A DNA stretch of 55,144 nt from Chitinophagaceae bacterium (GTDB lineage: Bacteria > Bacteroidota > Bacteroidia > Chitinophagales > Chitinophagaceae): positions 1-55,144 of the forward strand of contig JAEUVD010000007.1 of the NCBI GenBank assembly GCA_016787065.1. The letters are read 5' to 3'. The position numbers and the translations under genes were made by a program. Each line of letters opens with the position of its first letter. The first letter of the stretch is position 1. Positions 17,901-27,367 of the stretch are shown piece by piece. A model generated the notes under the pieces. That model saw nothing but the letters and a program-made list of their open reading frames with translations. It was not told where the DNA came from and did no database searches.

Positions 17901-18447
17901 AAAACCGGGTGAAGAAGGGAAGGAAGGCAAAGATGGGAAAAATGGAAAAGATGGCAAAGACGGTAAAGAAGGTAAAGAAGGCAAGGATGGTAAAGAAGGA
18001 AATGGAGAATCGGAAATGGGTGGAGGAGAATCTGAAATGATGGCTCGTATAGCTGCCGGACAAGCGGCTTTAAGAAAACAATTGAGTGATATTAATAATC
18101 AACTTAGAAAGGATGGTAAATCGAACCCCAATCTTACCAAAATTCAGGAAGATATGGATCGAAATGAAACAGATATTGTAAATCGACGTATTACACAGGA
18201 CATGCTTCGTCGTCAATCTGAGATCATGACACGTTTATTAGAAGCTAAAGATGCCTTACGACAACAAGAACAAGGTGAACAACGTGAATCGAATGATGGT
18301 AAAGAAGTAACACGAGAAATACCACAACAATTAAAAGATATTCTAAAAAATAAGCAATCTGTTATTGAATATTATAAAACGGTACCTCCTGAGTTAAAAC
18401 CATATTATAAAAATTTGGTAGAAGAATACCTAAAACAGGTAAAATAG
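14974..18447 (+). CDS. Large DUF4175-family membrane protein with coiled coil and Gly/Lys-rich tract
   Basis: A 1,157-residue protein of the Bacteroidota DUF4175 type. Membrane segments lie at about 20-45, 50-75 and 155-175. A periplasmic beta-rich part follows, then a long highly charged coiled coil (about 490-780; many KQMEE, KKQEELNK runs). After a helical part comes a low-complexity tract (~924-1012) of repeated GK(D/E)GK units, interrupted by the sequence MGMQLGDVITKQQKL. It ends in a helical region closing with PYYKNLVEEYLKQVK. ATG 14974 is preferred over TTG 14962. Function unknown; the family is often near aerotolerance-type (Bat) genes in other genomes, but none is visible here. Confidence 0.8.
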   Translation: MNNYELLISRLDGFIRKFYANKLIRGLLLFVGAALGYYLLASLGEYYFYFPSWVRYAVLLIFIFIGGIALVQLIIKPLMHMQKLGKVISHQQAATIIGDHFPNVQDKLLNVLQLKQRINETGSRDLIEASIEQKTKELTIVPFATAINLGKNKRYIPYVLPPVLILIFMLFAAPNIFRESAMRLLSPAKTFVPKAPFDIVLQTKNLNVPQYENLEIEVRTLGKTMPTEMSVHYNGQDVMMQKKSEGVFSHTFVKVNKDLEFYCEAAGVNSKNFMIHTLKKPVIKQFRVYANYPDYTGRKDEVMDNIGDIIAPQGTSLRWEFNTEHADLVEFQLGNGSPITMKQQDKQFSYNYQFNRDTNYAILISNKEIPRKDTLRYRVSVIPDQFPSINVQQYNDSLTGDYVLFVGEAGDDYAVRSVSMVYTIQHSNEQGEAIGMAKSASVVVPIQSGASVQFNHFLDIEAMNLEAGDRLSYYFTACDNDALAGGKCSKSAMFNYEKPTAKKLDSIIEKTQEQVTKDLNSASKQNDKIEKDIKQMQEKLLSKNELDWQDKKQMEDMMERNENLQKQIDNIQKKFELNNKKAEEKQYSEDIKEKQENMEKLLDELKNNQMNERMKKLEELMKMLNKDQMFDKLKQMEQDNELVEKDLDRMLEMMKQLERDMRMEDIAKKAEELAKKQDELNKLTDQNKLSKEELAKKQEELNKEMDALKKDIEEMEKVNEQMENKSDLSDMKKDEKNASENMEKSANELKSGNSSKASKSQKSAKESLEKLAKKMQEEASGGGADELELDIKAVRQILTNLIRMSFSQEDLITNVKKTAVSDPNYIANGQTQKKLKSDAKLIADSLFALSKKLPKLSSSVNREIDGINRNMEQAITHLEQRYVQQATSDQQYVMTGANNLALILNEMLQSLMEQQAEQQGKEGGGSCNKPGQGKKPGKKPGKGGQGMGMQLGDVITKQQKLGSAMQQLMDKMGKGKKPGEEGKEGKDGKNGKDGKDGKEGKEGKDGKEGNGESEMGGGESEMMARIAAGQAALRKQLSDINNQLRKDGKSNPNLTKIQEDMDRNETDIVNRRITQDMLRRQSEIMTRLLEAKDALRQQEQGEQRESNDGKEVTREIPQQLKDILKNKQSVIEYYKTVPPELKPYYKNLVEEYLKQVK

Positions 18448-18743
18448 GATAAAGGTCACAAAATTAAAACTGAAACGTAAGGAGTTGAAATTCCAACTTT
18501 ATCCAAAAAAGGAGGTGTTTAGTATTAACTATTAATACCCTTAACAAATTAATAACTATTTTAAATTAGCTAATACCTTATTCCAGCTATTGTTTTTAAG
18601 GGAATTATGTATTAAATATAAAAAATATATGTTAAGCACCCCATTCAAAGAATAAAACTTCTTTGATATGAACTTTAGGTGCATAAATTTGCCCCCGAAA
18701 CCTACTATTTAATTAATCGTCTAATTGTAAAAGTTAACAATAA
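18448..18743. other. AT-rich intergenic region before the giant adhesin
   Basis: 296 nt without a gene. It holds a perfect dyad GTATTAA-CTA-TTAATAC at 18522-18538, weak inverted repeats just after the DUF4175 stop (GGATAAAG 18447-18454 with CTTTATCC 18497-18504), and the adhesin promoter at 18662-18691. No tRNA or small RNA was recognised. Confidence 0.5.
18662..18691 (+). promoter_or_regulatory. Strong promoter of the giant adhesin gene
   Basis: TTTG at 18662-18665, an 18 nt spacer, and a perfect -7 TAAATTTG at 18684-18691. A leader of about 45 nt separates the expected start from ATG 18744. A dyad at 18522-18538 lies further upstream and could be a regulator site. Confidence 0.65.
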
Positions 18744-21700
18744 ATGTGCCAAAATCTACTATCTCGAAAAAAAACCTTTAAATTATTAGTTTTTTCAGCG
18801 TTAATGCTGCTTTTTCAAGTAAATCAACTTAAAGCTCAATGTACTTGTTCGGGAAACTTAGTAACAAATCCAAGTTTCGAAGCAGGAACAACCGGTTGGG
18901 GCTGGAGTGGGGGAAACCTAAATGCCGGAACAGGTGCAGTTGCCTGTGGAAGTTATTCAGGTGATTTCCAAATTACCAATGCTTCATCCAATTGGGTATC
19001 CCAAGAAATATTCCCAAGCAGCTATGCTGCAGGGGGAACTATTAATGTTTCCGTTTACGCTGGTACGCATAATAACAGTTACAACAATGGAGTTGTGGTT
19101 GATTTCTTCGATGCAAACTGGAATTGGTTATCTAATTCTTATCAAGAAGTTGATAAGGTATTGGCTAACTCACCTGCAGGGCCTCAATTATATACTTGGT
19201 CCGCTACAATTCCTTCCGGAGTTGGTCATATTTCTGTTGGTTTCAGTGGAAATGGTAGCTGGACTAAAACGGATGGTTGGTGTGTAACCTTTACGGCAAG
19301 TACCTGTAATAATTTAACTTCTCCAGGTTTAATTGGTTCTGATGAGTCGTTTTGTGGATCTAGTTTTGATCCTGCCTTAATTAATAATATTACTTCTCCT
19401 TCCGGTGGAAGTAATGCCGCAATTGAATATATTTGGTTGAAAACAACTGATCCTGGAACTCCTGCAGGTTCAACTTGGAATGTTACTACCATTTCAGGTG
19501 CAACAGGAGCCACGTATGATCCTCCAACTATTTCGCAAACTACTTGGTATCGTCGTTGTTCTCGAAGAGCCGGATGTTCTAGTTATGACGCTGAATCGAA
19601 TTGGGTTAAAAAAGAACTTTCATGTTGTAACTGTGCTGGGAATCTTGTTCAAAATAATAGCTTCGAACAAGGAACGTATTATTGGACAGCAGCTGGAGGT
19701 AATTTAAGTGCTGGTGGCGGTGCTATTCAGTGTGGATCATACTCCGGTGATTTCCAAATAACCAATGCAAGTAGCAATGGTGTTTATCAAGAAATTTATC
19801 CTGCAACATACGCTCAAGGAAGTATTCTTAACATCAGTGTTTATGCAGGAACGCATAACAATACCTATGACAACTGGGTAGGATTATATTTTTATGATGC
19901 TAACTGGAATTGGATAACATCTTCCACTCAACAAGTAGATAAAGTTCTAGCTAATTCACCTGTTGGTCCACAGCAATACACCTGGACTTATGCTTTACCT
20001 GCTAATGTTGGGCACATTCAAGTAGCTTATGGTGGAAATGGTAGTTGGACAAAAACAGATAGTTGGTGCGTAACACAAACTTCAGGTTGTACTGCCGCAA
20101 TTACTGGTTTGCGTTTTTATGATATGGTTGGTACCAATAATGTAACTATTACCAACGGAGGAACCTATCCATTAAGTTCACTTCCTTCTACGTTTAGTTT
20201 AGAAGCTTTATTAACTGGCAACATGGAAAGTGTTAAATTCACAGTTTCTGGTTCTGGTTCAAGCACAAATATCGAAAATACCTATCCTTGGAATTCTCCA
20301 GCTTCTGGTTCTTCATGGAGTTTAGGAACGGGTACCTTTACGGTTACCGTGCAAGCTTATCCGTTGGATAATGCTGTTGGCAATGTATGTGCTACTGCAA
20401 CGTTTAATTTTACCATTACAACATGTGACAATATTACAAATGGTGGAGCAATTGGGTATGATCAACTTTTATGTGGAACATCAGCTGACCCTGCGTTAAT
20501 ACAAAACGTTACTTCACCAACAGGAGGTACCGGAACCATTGAATATGTTTGGTTACAGTCCTATGATGGAGGAACAACTTATACTACTATTTCAACAGCA
20601 ACATCTGACACATACGACCCTCCGGTAATTACACAAACTACATGGTATCGTCGTTGTGCTAGACGAGCCGGTTGTTCAACTTATGTTGGAGAAAGTAATT
20701 GGGTGAAAAAAGAACTTTGTCCAATTCCAACTGCTAATGCTGGTTCTGCACAAACTATTACTTGTACAACAACATCAGCTACTTTAGGTGTTGCTGCAGT
20801 GAGTGGCTATACTTATTCATGGAGTCCTTCGGCAGGTTTAAGTGCAACAAATATTGCTCAGCCGGTTGCAACTCCTCTTCAAACAACTACTTATACTGTT
20901 ACGGTTACAAATGCTTGCGGATGCACTGCAACATCAACGGTTACAGTTACTTATAACAAATCCAATCCTACTGCCGTTGCGGGTAATGGTGGAAGCATAA
21001 CTTGTACATCAAATACTTCCGGAATTGCTATCGGAACTACATCAACTTCAGGATATACTTATAGTTGGTCGCCTGCAACAGGTTTAAGTTCTGCAACAGT
21101 ATCTAATCCAACGGCAAATCCAGCTGCAACAACAACCTATACTGTAACAGTAACTGGTTCAAATGGATGTACTGCAACTTCAGCTGTTACAATTACAGTT
21201 GATAAATCAGCACCTACTGCAAATGCTGGAACAGGAGGTACTATCACTTGTACTTCGAATACATCGGGTATTGCAATTGGTACTACCTCAACTTCAGGAT
21301 ATACTTACAGTTGGTCACCTGCAACAGGCTTAAGTTCTGCAACAGTATCTAATCCAACGGCAAATCCAACTGCAACCACTACTTACACAGTAACCGTAAC
21401 GGGTTCTAACGGTTGTACAGCAACTTCATCTGTTACCATTACAATCAATAAAACAACTCCAACTGCAGTTGCCGGAACTGGTGGTACAATCACTTGTACT
21501 TCAAATACATCGGGTATTGCTATCGGAACTACATCAACTTCAGGATATACCTATAGTTGGTCACCTGCATCAGGCTTAAGTTCTGCAACAGTATCTAATC
21601 CAATGGCAAATCCAACGGCAACAACAACCTACACTGTAACAGTAACTGGTTCTAATGGATGTACTGCAACTTCAGCTGTTACAATTACAGTTGATAAATC

Positions 21701-24700
21701 AGCACCTACCGCAAATGCCGGAACAGGAGGTACAATCACTTGTACTTCGAATACATCGGGTATTGCAATTGGTACTACCTCAACTTCAGGATATACTTAT
21801 AGTTGGTCACCTGCAACAGGCTTAAGTTCTGCAACAGTATCTAATCCAACGGCAAATCCAACGGCAACCACTACTTACACAGTAACCGTAACGGGTTCTA
21901 ATGGTTGTACAGCAACTTCATCTGTTACCATTACAGTTAATAAAACAACACCAACTGCAGTTGCCGGAACTGGTGGTACAATCACTTGTACTTCAAATAC
22001 ATCGGGTATTGCTATCGGAACTACGTCAACTTCAGGATATACTTATAGTTGGTCACCTGCATCAGGATTAAGTTCTTCGACTGTATCTAATCCAACGGCA
22101 AATCCAGCTGCAACAACAACCTATACTGTAACAGTAACTGGTTCAAATGGATGTACTGCAACTTCAGCTGTTACAATTACAGTTGATAAATCAGCACCTA
22201 CCGCAAATGCTGGAACAGGAGGTACAATCACTTGTACTTCGAATACATCGGGTATTGCAATTGGTACTGCCTCAACTTCAGGATATACTTACAGTTGGTC
22301 ACCTGCAACAGGCTTAAGTTCTGCAACAGTATCTAATCCAACGGCAAATCCAACGGCAACCACTACTTATACAGTAACCGTAACGGGTTCTAACGGTTGT
22401 ACAGCAACTTCATCTGTTAACATTACAGTTAATAAAACAACACCAACTGCAGTTGCCGGAACAGGTGGTACAATCACTTGTACTTCAAATACATCAGGTA
22501 TTGCTATTGGAACTACATCAACTTCAGGGTATACTTATAGTTGGTCACCTGCAATAGGCTTAAGTTCTGCAACAGTATCTAATCCAACGGCAAATCCAAC
22601 GGCAACCACTACGTATACAGTTACCGTAACGGGTTCTAACGGTTGTACAGCAACATCTTCAGTAGTTATTACTGTAAATAAAACAACACCAAGTGCCGAT
22701 GCTGGTCCAGATAAATTAATTAATTGTTCAACAACCTCGGTTATTTTAGGTACTTCTGCCGTTGTTGGAAATAGTTATAGCTGGTCTCCTTCAACAGGGT
22801 TAAGTTCATCTATTGTTCCTCAACCAACTGCAACACCTAATGTAACTACAACGTACACTTTAACAGTTACAAATGCTGCTTCTGGATGTACAACTACTGA
22901 TGTTGTTGTTGTTACGGTGGATAACACTGCACCAACTGCAAATGCTGGTCCAGACAAAACAATAAATTGTACTACAACTAGCGTTACCCTTGGTACCGCA
23001 TCCGTATCAGGATACTCTTATTCATGGTCTCCTTCAACAGGGTTAAGTGCTACTAATATCGCGCAGCCAATAGCAACACCTACATCAACTATTGCATACA
23101 CTGTTACTGTTACCGCTGCAAATGGCTGTACAGCAACTGATGTAGTGTTAGTAACTGTAAATACAGGATTACCAACTGCTGATGCTGGTCCTGATAAAAA
23201 CTTAAATTGTACAACAACAAGTGCAACTATTGGTACTACCTTAGTTGCAGGTTATACTTATAGTTGGTCTCCGTCTAACGGATTAAGTGCCAATAATATT
23301 GCTCAGCCAACAGCATCTCCATCTGCAACCACCGTTTATACATTAACTGTAACGAATGCCAATGGTTGTACGTCAACCGATGTGGTAAACGTGAATGTAA
23401 ATAACACGGCACCTAACTCAGGAATTACCGGACCTACAGCTGTTTGTGCCACTGAATATTTATCACTATCAGCTAGCCCAACCAATGCATCCTTCACTTA
23501 TTCATGGAGTGCAACAGGTGGTGCCGTGCCTACAGGTATTACAACAAATTCAACAATCACGTATGCTTGGCCATCAGCTGCTCAGAATACAACGCAAACT
23601 GTAACATTAACAGTAACCAATATCAATAATGGTTGTTCATCTGTCTATACATATTCTGTAAATGTTACCACGGAGGTATTCGCAAATGCCGGTCCTGATA
23701 AAACAATTTGTCAAGGTGGTGCTACTTTAATTGGAGCCACTCCTTCGGGCCCTGCAGGTGCAACTTATTTCTGGACTCCTAATTATTTCATCAATAGTAC
23801 CTCAGTAGCTAATCCTACGGTTAATCCACCGGTTTCAACTACCTATACACTAACTACAACTTTAAATGGCTGTATTAAAACAGATATCGTTGTTGTGAAT
23901 GTTAACGTGTTACTTGGACCTGGTGCGGATGCAGGACCTTCTTCTATTTCAACTTGTGCAAATCAGCCAATAGTACTAGGAGGTAATCCAACATCAAGCA
24001 CTGCGGGTGTATCTTATATCTGGACTCCTTCAACAGGTTTGAATAGTTCAAACATTGCAAATCCAACTTTAACTACCGCTACTGGTGGTTATTACAAAGT
24101 ACGTGTAACTTCAAATCAGGGATGTTATAACGAAGATTCTATTCTTGTAAACATCACGCCTTGTGTGAATATTAACGGTAATGTTTATATTGATAATAAT
24201 GGACCTGCTAATGTAGATGGTACCCCAACAGCAACTGCTGGAGCAACTCAACTTTATGCCAACCTAACAAATAATAGTGGTGTAGTTATTGCAACCATGC
24301 CAATTACTTCGGGTGGTTCTTATCAATTCACTTTCTTAACTCCTAATACAACCTATGGTGTTGTATTAAGTACAACGCAAGGAACAGTTGGTTCTCCGGC
24401 TCCTTCAACTGCGCTACCTACAGGGTGGAGCAATGTAAGCGAAGACTGTTGTGATAACTCAGGTAATGATGGAACAACGAATGGTACACTCACTGTGCCT
24501 GTTGCAACAACGGATGTATTCAATGCAAACTTTGGAATAACGCAGCCTTTAAGTGTGGGTAACTTAGTATGGAATGATATAGATAAAGATGGTTTACGTG
24601 GTGCTTCAGAATTAGGAATCGCTGGTGCAACTGTTTCAATCTATGTTGACGCCAATAGTGATGGAACGCCTGATGGTGCTGCATTACAAACTACAACAAC

Positions 24701-27311
24701 CAATTCGAATGGTTTATATATCTTCAATGGATTAACACCTGGTAATTATGTGGTAGGTGTTGTACCTCCAACTGTGGTGACAGGTAATCCTTACCAAAGC
24801 ACTCCTGTGAATGAGGCAAATCCAAATTCTAACGGAGATAATAACGATAACGGTATCAATACGGTTTCAGGTCAAACATTTAGCGGAACAATTTCCTTAG
24901 CTGCTGGATCTGAGCCTGCAGGAGAAACTCCAAACAATGGTTCGGCTCCTGATGCCAATAGTAACTTAACATTAGATTTTGGTTTCTACCAACCAATTAA
25001 TTTGAGTGGTAATGTTTATGTTGATAATAACGGACCAACAAATGTTGATGGAACACCAACCGGAACAGCCGGAACAACACCATTGTTTGCTAATTTGGTA
25101 GGACCAAATGGTAATGTGGTTGCGGTGGTTCCTGTGAACTCTAATGGTACATTCCAATTTAATGATGTTCAGCCAAATACAACATACAATGTGGTGTTAA
25201 GTCCTACTCAAGGTACGGTGGGATCTCCTGCACCTTCACCAACGCTTCCAAATGGTTGGAGTAATGTAAGTGAAGATTGTTGTGATAATACAGGTAATGA
25301 TGGCAATACAAATGGTATTGTAGTAGTTACCGTAGGAACTTCAAGTGTTACCAACGCTAATTTTGGTATTACTGAACCTATGAGTGTTGGTAATTTAGTT
25401 TGGAATGATGTAAACAAAAATGGTGTGAAAGATATTTCTGAAAATGGAATAGCAGGCGCAACAGTTTACATCTATAACGACGCGAATAGTGATGGAACTC
25501 CTGATGGTGCTGCCTTACAAACAACTACAACCAATACGAACGGTCTGTATATTTTCAACGGATTAACTCCTGGAAATTATGTTATTGGTGTAGTACCTCC
25601 AACACCTTCTAACGGTGCTCCTTATACAAGTACACCGATTAATGAAACAAACGCAAATAATGATGTTGACAATAACGATAATGGTATAACTTCTACTGCA
25701 GGACAAACCTATTCTGGAACAATTACACTTAATCCAGGTACAGAACCTACAGGTGAAACTCCGAATAACGGAACAGCGCCTGATGCAAGTAGTAATCTCA
25801 CCATAGACTTTGGATTCTATCAAGCTATTAATTTAAGCGGTACATTATTTATCGATAATAATGGTCCTGGTGTAATTGATGGAACACCAACTGGTTCTGC
25901 AGGAACAACTCAGATGTATGTTAACTTAGTTAATGTTTCTACAGGTCTAATCGTTGGTTCTATGCCGTTAAATTCGAATGGTACTTATCTATTCAGTGAT
26001 ATTCAACCTAATACCAATTATGTTGTGGTATTAAGTCAAACACAAGGTACAATTGGTAATCCGGCTCCTGGAACTATTCTTCCTGATGATTGGGTTCATG
26101 TAGGAGAAGATTGTTGCGACAATACAGGTAACGACGGAAACCCTAATGGTATTCTTTCCGTAAGTGTAGCAAACTCCAATGTAATCAATGCTAATTTTGG
26201 AATCACGCAGAAATTAAGTTTAGGTAACTTAGTTTGGAATGATGATAACAACAATGGTATAAAAGATGCCAATGAAAATGGTATTGCCAATGCAACTGTT
26301 AAATTGTATGAAGATGCCAATGGTGATTGTATTGCTGATGGTTCTGCAATAGGATCTCGTTCAACGGATGCCAATGGTTTATATGCTTTCGACAATTTAA
26401 TGCCTGGTAAATATATCTTAGGTGTTACTCCTCCGGCGGTTACTGGTGGAACTTATCAAAGTAGTACAAACGGACAAGAATTAAATCCTAATTCTGATGT
26501 GGATAATAATGATAATGGAACTGTTGCCGCAGGTACAGAAGTGAGAAGTTGCACTATTACATTATTAGGTGGTACAGAGCCTACAGGTGAAACACCTAAT
26601 AACGGATCTTCAAGTGATGTGAATAGCAACTTAACTGTTGACTTCGGCTTCTATGTTTGCCCAGATCCTTTCATTATGGCGCCGGTTGAAGTATGTGCAA
26701 ACGACTTTATCAACCTTGCCTCATTAGAACCTGTAGGATTTACAGGTGGTGTATGGACTGATAATGGAACGGTTATTACTAACCTCTTAGTGAATGCTGG
26801 TACCTATGTGTACACCTTTACTAAAGGAACATGTACGGCTACAGGTACTCAGGTAGTTACTACACAAGTACCAGACTATGCGCCTACCATTGCTATTACT
26901 CCAAGTATTGTATTTGGTAACAAACCGGTTCGTGTTGTGATAACAATTAATGAGTTATTGAATAAAGCTTCATGTACTCCATTATATGTTTTTGTACCAC
27001 GTCTTGAACCACGTTATACATTTACATGGAATCCAACAGCAACACAATTCGGAACCGGTGCTGCTGGTTCTGTAAACAACGCTGATTGGCAGTACTTTAC
27101 TTCGAACCCTAATTTCTACATTTGGAAATATGTTGGCGCGGCTACATTCCCTGCGAACGGACAATCTAAATTCGGTTATGTTGGTACTTACGATCCAAGT
27201 AATACCGATGGTGAAACTACCTACAGTGTTCAGATTTTCCAAGGAAGTGGTGGAGAGCTTAATCTCGTGAATAATACAGATTCTGAATTATTAATCTACT
27301 ATCGACAATAA
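18744..27311 (+). CDS. Giant secreted repeat adhesin (PKD-like and SdrD B-like repeats)
   Basis: A 2,855-residue secreted protein with an N-terminal signal peptide ending LKAQC. Two related modules come first (about 33-295 and 295-660), each beginning CxCxGNLVxNxSFExG, like a carbohydrate-binding jelly roll, and ending TTWYRRC(S/A)RRAGCS...ESNWVKKEL. Then come 11 tandem 80-82 residue Ig/PKD-like repeats (662-1556), each with two cysteines, three further related domains, and three 277-residue units of SdrD B-like domains (1808-2637) rich in D-x-N-x-D-G loops. The last ~215 residues show neither a type A nor a type B T9SS sorting domain. The next gene, 56 nt on, shares one SdrD-like module and does carry one. 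Probably surface attachment or gliding; inferred. Confidence 0.88.
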   Translation: MCQNLLSRKKTFKLLVFSALMLLFQVNQLKAQCTCSGNLVTNPSFEAGTTGWGWSGGNLNAGTGAVACGSYSGDFQITNASSNWVSQEIFPSSYAAGGTINVSVYAGTHNNSYNNGVVVDFFDANWNWLSNSYQEVDKVLANSPAGPQLYTWSATIPSGVGHISVGFSGNGSWTKTDGWCVTFTASTCNNLTSPGLIGSDESFCGSSFDPALINNITSPSGGSNAAIEYIWLKTTDPGTPAGSTWNVTTISGATGATYDPPTISQTTWYRRCSRRAGCSSYDAESNWVKKELSCCNCAGNLVQNNSFEQGTYYWTAAGGNLSAGGGAIQCGSYSGDFQITNASSNGVYQEIYPATYAQGSILNISVYAGTHNNTYDNWVGLYFYDANWNWITSSTQQVDKVLANSPVGPQQYTWTYALPANVGHIQVAYGGNGSWTKTDSWCVTQTSGCTAAITGLRFYDMVGTNNVTITNGGTYPLSSLPSTFSLEALLTGNMESVKFTVSGSGSSTNIENTYPWNSPASGSSWSLGTGTFTVTVQAYPLDNAVGNVCATATFNFTITTCDNITNGGAIGYDQLLCGTSADPALIQNVTSPTGGTGTIEYVWLQSYDGGTTYTTISTATSDTYDPPVITQTTWYRRCARRAGCSTYVGESNWVKKELCPIPTANAGSAQTITCTTTSATLGVAAVSGYTYSWSPSAGLSATNIAQPVATPLQTTTYTVTVTNACGCTATSTVTVTYNKSNPTAVAGNGGSITCTSNTSGIAIGTTSTSGYTYSWSPATGLSSATVSNPTANPAATTTYTVTVTGSNGCTATSAVTITVDKSAPTANAGTGGTITCTSNTSGIAIGTTSTSGYTYSWSPATGLSSATVSNPTANPTATTTYTVTVTGSNGCTATSSVTITINKTTPTAVAGTGGTITCTSNTSGIAIGTTSTSGYTYSWSPASGLSSATVSNPMANPTATTTYTVTVTGSNGCTATSAVTITVDKSAPTANAGTGGTITCTSNTSGIAIGTTSTSGYTYSWSPATGLSSATVSNPTANPTATTTYTVTVTGSNGCTATSSVTITVNKTTPTAVAGTGGTITCTSNTSGIAIGTTSTSGYTYSWSPASGLSSSTVSNPTANPAATTTYTVTVTGSNGCTATSAVTITVDKSAPTANAGTGGTITCTSNTSGIAIGTASTSGYTYSWSPATGLSSATVSNPTANPTATTTYTVTVTGSNGCTATSSVNITVNKTTPTAVAGTGGTITCTSNTSGIAIGTTSTSGYTYSWSPAIGLSSATVSNPTANPTATTTYTVTVTGSNGCTATSSVVITVNKTTPSADAGPDKLINCSTTSVILGTSAVVGNSYSWSPSTGLSSSIVPQPTATPNVTTTYTLTVTNAASGCTTTDVVVVTVDNTAPTANAGPDKTINCTTTSVTLGTASVSGYSYSWSPSTGLSATNIAQPIATPTSTIAYTVTVTAANGCTATDVVLVTVNTGLPTADAGPDKNLNCTTTSATIGTTLVAGYTYSWSPSNGLSANNIAQPTASPSATTVYTLTVTNANGCTSTDVVNVNVNNTAPNSGITGPTAVCATEYLSLSASPTNASFTYSWSATGGAVPTGITTNSTITYAWPSAAQNTTQTVTLTVTNINNGCSSVYTYSVNVTTEVFANAGPDKTICQGGATLIGATPSGPAGATYFWTPNYFINSTSVANPTVNPPVSTTYTLTTTLNGCIKTDIVVVNVNVLLGPGADAGPSSISTCANQPIVLGGNPTSSTAGVSYIWTPSTGLNSSNIANPTLTTATGGYYKVRVTSNQGCYNEDSILVNITPCVNINGNVYIDNNGPANVDGTPTATAGATQLYANLTNNSGVVIATMPITSGGSYQFTFLTPNTTYGVVLSTTQGTVGSPAPSTALPTGWSNVSEDCCDNSGNDGTTNGTLTVPVATTDVFNANFGITQPLSVGNLVWNDIDKDGLRGASELGIAGATVSIYVDANSDGTPDGAALQTTTTNSNGLYIFNGLTPGNYVVGVVPPTVVTGNPYQSTPVNEANPNSNGDNNDNGINTVSGQTFSGTISLAAGSEPAGETPNNGSAPDANSNLTLDFGFYQPINLSGNVYVDNNGPTNVDGTPTGTAGTTPLFANLVGPNGNVVAVVPVNSNGTFQFNDVQPNTTYNVVLSPTQGTVGSPAPSPTLPNGWSNVSEDCCDNTGNDGNTNGIVVVTVGTSSVTNANFGITEPMSVGNLVWNDVNKNGVKDISENGIAGATVYIYNDANSDGTPDGAALQTTTTNTNGLYIFNGLTPGNYVIGVVPPTPSNGAPYTSTPINETNANNDVDNNDNGITSTAGQTYSGTITLNPGTEPTGETPNNGTAPDASSNLTIDFGFYQAINLSGTLFIDNNGPGVIDGTPTGSAGTTQMYVNLVNVSTGLIVGSMPLNSNGTYLFSDIQPNTNYVVVLSQTQGTIGNPAPGTILPDDWVHVGEDCCDNTGNDGNPNGILSVSVANSNVINANFGITQKLSLGNLVWNDDNNNGIKDANENGIANATVKLYEDANGDCIADGSAIGSRSTDANGLYAFDNLMPGKYILGVTPPAVTGGTYQSSTNGQELNPNSDVDNNDNGTVAAGTEVRSCTITLLGGTEPTGETPNNGSSSDVNSNLTVDFGFYVCPDPFIMAPVEVCANDFINLASLEPVGFTGGVWTDNGTVITNLLVNAGTYVYTFTKGTCTATGTQVVTTQVPDYAPTIAITPSIVFGNKPVRVVITINELLNKASCTPLYVFVPRLEPRYTFTWNPTATQFGTGAAGSVNNADWQYFTSNPNFYIWKYVGAATFPANGQSKFGYVGTYDPSNTDGETTYSVQIFQGSGGELNLVNNTDSELLIYYRQ
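20727..23411 (+). repeat. Eleven tandem 240-246 bp repeats coding Ig/PKD-like domains
   Basis: Units start at 20727, 20967, 21213, 21459, 21705, 21951, 22197, 22443, 22689, 22932 and 23172. Units 3-8 are each exactly 246 bp and nearly identical; the outer units are diverged. Each codes P(T/S)AxAG...C...YSWSP..GLS...TTYT(V/L)TVT...GC. All units keep the reading frame. Confidence 0.92.
20967..22442 (+). repeat. Three copies of a 492-bp higher-order repeat
   Basis: Within the array, units alternate between two types: PTAVAG units (20967, 21459, 21951) and PTANAG units (21213, 21705, 22197). The types also differ in synonymous codons: the TTT of TTTYT is ACA ACA ACC in the first type and ACC ACT ACT in the second. 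So the recent duplications were of 492-bp pairs. Unit 22443 begins like the first type and ends like the second. Confidence 0.85.
24165..26654 (+). repeat. Three 831-bp repeats of paired SdrD B-like domains
   Basis: Units start at 24165, 24996 and 25827, exactly 831 bp (277 codons) apart; the last is about 828 bp. Each codes a first domain with GNVYxDNNGP, (S/G)EDCCDN(S/T)GNDG, and a second with LSVGNLVWND, DANSDGTPDGAA and a closing LTxDFGFY. They are diverged at DNA level, so older than the 492-bp repeats. Confidence 0.88.
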
Positions 27312-27367
27312 CAACTCATTCAATTTCAAACATAAATAAAAATTAAATAAACAAATATTTTCGCGTA

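Noticed and set aside
17697..17984. Antisense frame rich in Pro/Ser/Leu opposite the DUF4175 gene
   Set aside because: It is the mirror of the Gly-Lys-rich tract; low complexity on the sense strand explains it.
20727..23411. Regular direct repeats that could suggest a CRISPR array
   Set aside because: Units are 240-246 bp, in frame, with no short repeat/unique spacer pattern; they code protein domains.
25563..25823. Antisense Cys/Arg/Ile-rich frames opposite the adhesin
   Set aside because: Frames on the reverse of Asn/Thr-rich repeat codons; no independent support.
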